Below are positions 62,801 to 64,000 of a stretch of 64,000 nt of DNA, one piece after another. Each line of letters starts with the position of its first letter. Within the stretch, counting starts at the first letter, position 1. Below the pieces are notes generated by a model. That model saw only the letters and a program-made list of their open reading frames with translations. It did not search any database and was not told where the DNA came from. Position numbers and translations under genes: made by a program. This stretch comes from Cytophagales bacterium (lineage in GTDB: Bacteria > Bacteroidota > Bacteroidia > Cytophagales > VRUD01): assembly GCA_019456305.1 (NCBI GenBank), contig VRUD01000006.1, positions 17,350 to 81,349 of the forward strand, written 5' to 3'.

Positions 62801-64000
62801 CCAAAAGGGTTTTATCATTGCAAACGGGGACAATGCACCGGTAATGACCGATATTGTTGATATAGATCGTTTTCATATTGGAAAAGCAGAAAAAGAGCTG
62901 ACAAGTAAAATTCTGGGGATACCGCTTGGTAGCGGCTTTATCCAATTTGTACCGGCCGGTATCAGAACCACGCTTGCTTACCCAACTCCTGTTCAGACGG
63001 CAAAAGATTTTAGCCAGGCAATTAAAAGCAGCTTGTTTAATAAGTTGTGTAAAAAAATTGGACGGGAACAGGTTTTTAACCTTTTAAAAAAAGATGCAGA
63101 AACAAAAAGTACGCCAATCAATATTTTTCTGGAAAAGTTTACTAACCCTCCAAGGATAATGCGGGAGAAGGTTAGTAAACTTGCGGCTACAGGAATTGAT
63201 TATTCATTTGTTACCGGAAAATATGAGGATGGGCTGCCGTGGAATGGGGTGATAGCAAAGGTGGATATTAAAAATCAAAATTGGAATTTTGCAACATTTA
63301 CAGGCAGCGGTAAAACACAATTGGTAACAGACTTTGTGAAAGATTTTCATAAAAGATTTAGAAAAAAGATTCAAATTGCATGGAATGGAGGTTATATCCT
63401 GAATGCTGAATTGGTAGGTAAATTAGGATTGCCCGAATCATATATTGGCTCTCCTTTAGGGTTGTTGATCACAAATGAAGTAGTTGTTTGCCCGCCATTG
63501 TACAACAAGCCTGCATTTATCATATATGCTGATGGAAGGCTGGATATTTGTAGAGTGAATTGTCGTAATGGAATCATCATTTCTGATGGTAAACATACTA
63601 TTGATTTTGATAAACGTAGCCATAACTTGATCCTCCATTCCTCGCCTCCCGTTTCACTTTATTATGACCTTATGTATGATGAAGAAACCATTGACGGCAA
63701 TGGAAATGTAATTGTCCGGCTGGCGGGAAATAAGATCAAAGAAGTAATACATACCCAAAAAGGGCAAAAAGTAAAAATGATACCTGTTGGGCTTACACTT
63801 TCTATTCCCAAAAGTCTTTTCCCGGGTAATTGGGATGTAGGCCGTAATGATATTCCGGTAAACAAAACACTTCAAATTAAAAGCCCCCCTCCAACTCCAA
63901 GCCCCCCTGAAAAGGAGAAACGGGGAATCGGAGAAACGGAGAGAAAGAAAACGAAGCAATTCACCGATTCACCCATTCACCCATTCACCGATTCGGTAAG
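59886..64000 (+). CDS. Giant glycosyltransferase-phosphodiester glycosidase-like protein, partial
   Basis: The frame is open for 1371 codons and runs off the right edge. The N-terminal half is a GT4-type glycosyltransferase: GGVAFISFLFAVDGVTVEVEKY near residue 75, NNNHDFYWEGG near 231 and LLPSETEGRGLPIIEATACG near 520. The middle (about 620-1080) has no recognised domain. The C-terminal part has a NAGPA/DUF2233-like domain: IAWNGGYILNAELVGKLGLP near 1164, SPLGLLITNE, and AFIIYADGRLDI. The fusion suggests making and trimming a sugar-phosphate linkage (inferred). Several repeats are read in frame: 59902-59918, 60162-60232, 60956-61034 (Thr-Ala and Ser runs), 62613-62628, and 63957-63995. No ribosome site is evident. 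Confidence 0.8.
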   Translation, partial: MGKTLVPPKAGVEQMIAQLKAEPVNTWFDLGLFIDRVRENRKVPAAELSVTFDGFKKKLSKGGVAFISFLFAVDGVTVEVEKYAKAFRNILYSPNHQITKSPNLPAIHKANTRQAGHQIHYIAGEILPEADRFIDPSIRQHIIKEISGFDKWNLYNDFFFTKLQRGSKQYNELISKFWKEVLLITEKLGKVIEKNNIQLLYLINVCSNPGNVSLALSVALISEYLGIPVINNNHDFYWEGGNRKEDIINKGLKPGPRDFFFANDHLGEFFSQIEVLYPWESRSWMTVNINKNQTDHVIEQFGHNPANVCEIGTAVDTKIFTTITKRNKIKAFQQVQAILSNYKKNLQVFTPAEIIHQTSNIQYPISTATATATATSSSSSSFLPFPVLVGAKKSRSFDFINNNIVFLQPTRLMPRKRIEVNLKLVGKLFENEDFIAKFRTNPQLKLSILVTGPIPLGQFQYFIKLLHSFSEFLNELKPRYRQRVFFGFLFSEFDKERFKKRFHQPIDIPELYNIASLILLPSETEGRGLPIIEATACGIPIFCRRYYPEKVYSEVIGEHLEEKDRLKVLDFDGTRIPDKLVDKVIDRVFFPQNYIGEVEHNIKVVQKRYSIQSLQTMLEDILYRLYLQLQPNEGSMRFTVRALNEYKKCVSFTNKDLEYIINTKNRHYLPGFGRLAFMLYLKSLIDPSYFRVEEQQIRGIAMVFAQKCISDSCSSTGYSERTAESEIGTLHQFYNCVDNIFHYYKGEVKIRHDHSFAYRHRNKKHYPYQDFTHHELTGLINMIYHQIISPSVRTTFKISPHFFTDWNLALFQLTNSSNLAIDDRKLLTKMLRENVPVAYFPGEYIKYELEFFVLQPIRSRLKLKIEEELTEGYLKKHYKNLSPVYIFCTDNPHGRWLSAEAVENYIADSSRVLGIDSDKVRTGNPANPIDTELNLLYKYGICKIVKTKQWCVGIHFPQLGHEALKILGKIKRQKGFIIANGDNAPVMTDIVDIDRFHIGKAEKELTSKILGIPLGSGFIQFVPAGIRTTLAYPTPVQTAKDFSQAIKSSLFNKLCKKIGREQVFNLLKKDAETKSTPINIFLEKFTNPPRIMREKVSKLAATGIDYSFVTGKYEDGLPWNGVIAKVDIKNQNWNFATFTGSGKTQLVTDFVKDFHKRFRKKIQIAWNGGYILNAELVGKLGLPESYIGSPLGLLITNEVVVCPPLYNKPAFIIYADGRLDICRVNCRNGIIISDGKHTIDFDKRSHNLILHSSPPVSLYYDLMYDEETIDGNGNVIVRLAGNKIKEVIHTQKGQKVKMIPVGLTLSIPKSLFPGNWDVGRNDIPVNKTLQIKSPPPTPSPPEKEKRGIGETERKKTKQFTDSPIHPFTDSV
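60162..60232. repeat. In-frame word array and CCTGCCCGCC palindrome
   Basis: ATCACCAA/ATCATCAA words (60162-60192) pass into the palindrome 60194-60203 with 60223-60232. Both are translated in the giant frame and lie before the first recognised glycosyltransferase motif of the second half. Confidence 0.7.
60956..61034. repeat. In-frame TCCAATA array with ACTGCT and TCT microsatellites
   Basis: TCCAATA words, then about five ACTGCT units, then TTC/TCT units. Translated as SNIQYPIS, an Ala-Thr run and a Ser run between two glycosyltransferase segments. Every unit keeps the reading frame. Confidence 0.8.
62613..62628. repeat. TCCCGGGTACTCGGGA inside giant gene
   Basis: A copy of the 16-bp palindrome family, read in frame as SRVLG. 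Confidence 0.75.
63957..63995. repeat. CATTCACC/GATTCACC word array at the right edge
   Basis: Five ATTCACC-type units at the end of the window, translated as part of the giant frame. Confidence 0.7.

Overview
The window reads as chromosomal DNA of an environmental, facultatively anaerobic member of the Bacteroidota. Support: a type IX secretion C-terminal sorting domain (58394-59227), Bacteroidota promoter elements (TAnnTTTG, best example 17038-17068), few purine-rich ribosome sites, DUF4834, and outer-membrane beta-barrels with Bacteroidota-type signal peptides. No rRNA, tRNA or CRISPR array was seen.

Layout. 2-676: end of a radical SAM gene. 834-16907 (minus strand): a nitrate-respiration block transcribed as diheme cytochrome c, narG, narH, narJ, narI, two NarK-type transporters and an outer-membrane barrel, followed by hemerythrin, moaA, the Fe-S repair protein Ric and an FNR-like regulator. 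Three FNR-like boxes (TGAT-N4-GTCA) lie in front of the cytochrome c gene and the hemerythrin gene. 17287-25698: a 2803-residue highly reducing polyketide synthase with a C-methyltransferase and a thioesterase. 25.7-27.7 kb: an accessory patch with a decayed tyrosine recombinase, a Kunitz-domain lipoprotein, a second lipoprotein and palindromes. 27763-42221: acyltransferase, MMPL exporter, a four-domain adenylation/carrier/KAS III/KAS III protein, a phosphopantetheinyl transferase, HicB, an acyl-CoA synthetase, a toxin-antitoxin operon, an acetyltransferase, a barrel protein and an SDR. With the PKS, these look like an undescribed lipid or lipopeptide biosynthesis and export locus.

42268-55717: recQ, paired barrel proteins, a MjaI-like restriction-modification pair whose methylase carries a nuclease-like tail, an ABC transporter, Fic, leucine-type dehydrogenase, DUF4834, a methyltransferase and a GT4 glycosyltransferase. 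55720-59877: an accessory island bounded by a perfect 24-bp direct repeat, holding small paired genes, a retropepsin-like protease, a RusA-like protein, a T9SS cargo and a toxin-antitoxin pair broken by a small inverted-repeat element. 59886-64000: an open frame of at least 1371 codons joining a GT4 glycosyltransferase to a phosphodiester-glycosidase-like domain.

A feature of the whole window is small repeated DNA. There are four hairpin elements with TIRs and flanking target duplications, a family of TCCCGAGTACTCGGGA-type palindromes, and arrays of 7-8-bp words that differ at each locus. These fill the gaps between nar genes and are repeatedly read in frame inside coding sequences.
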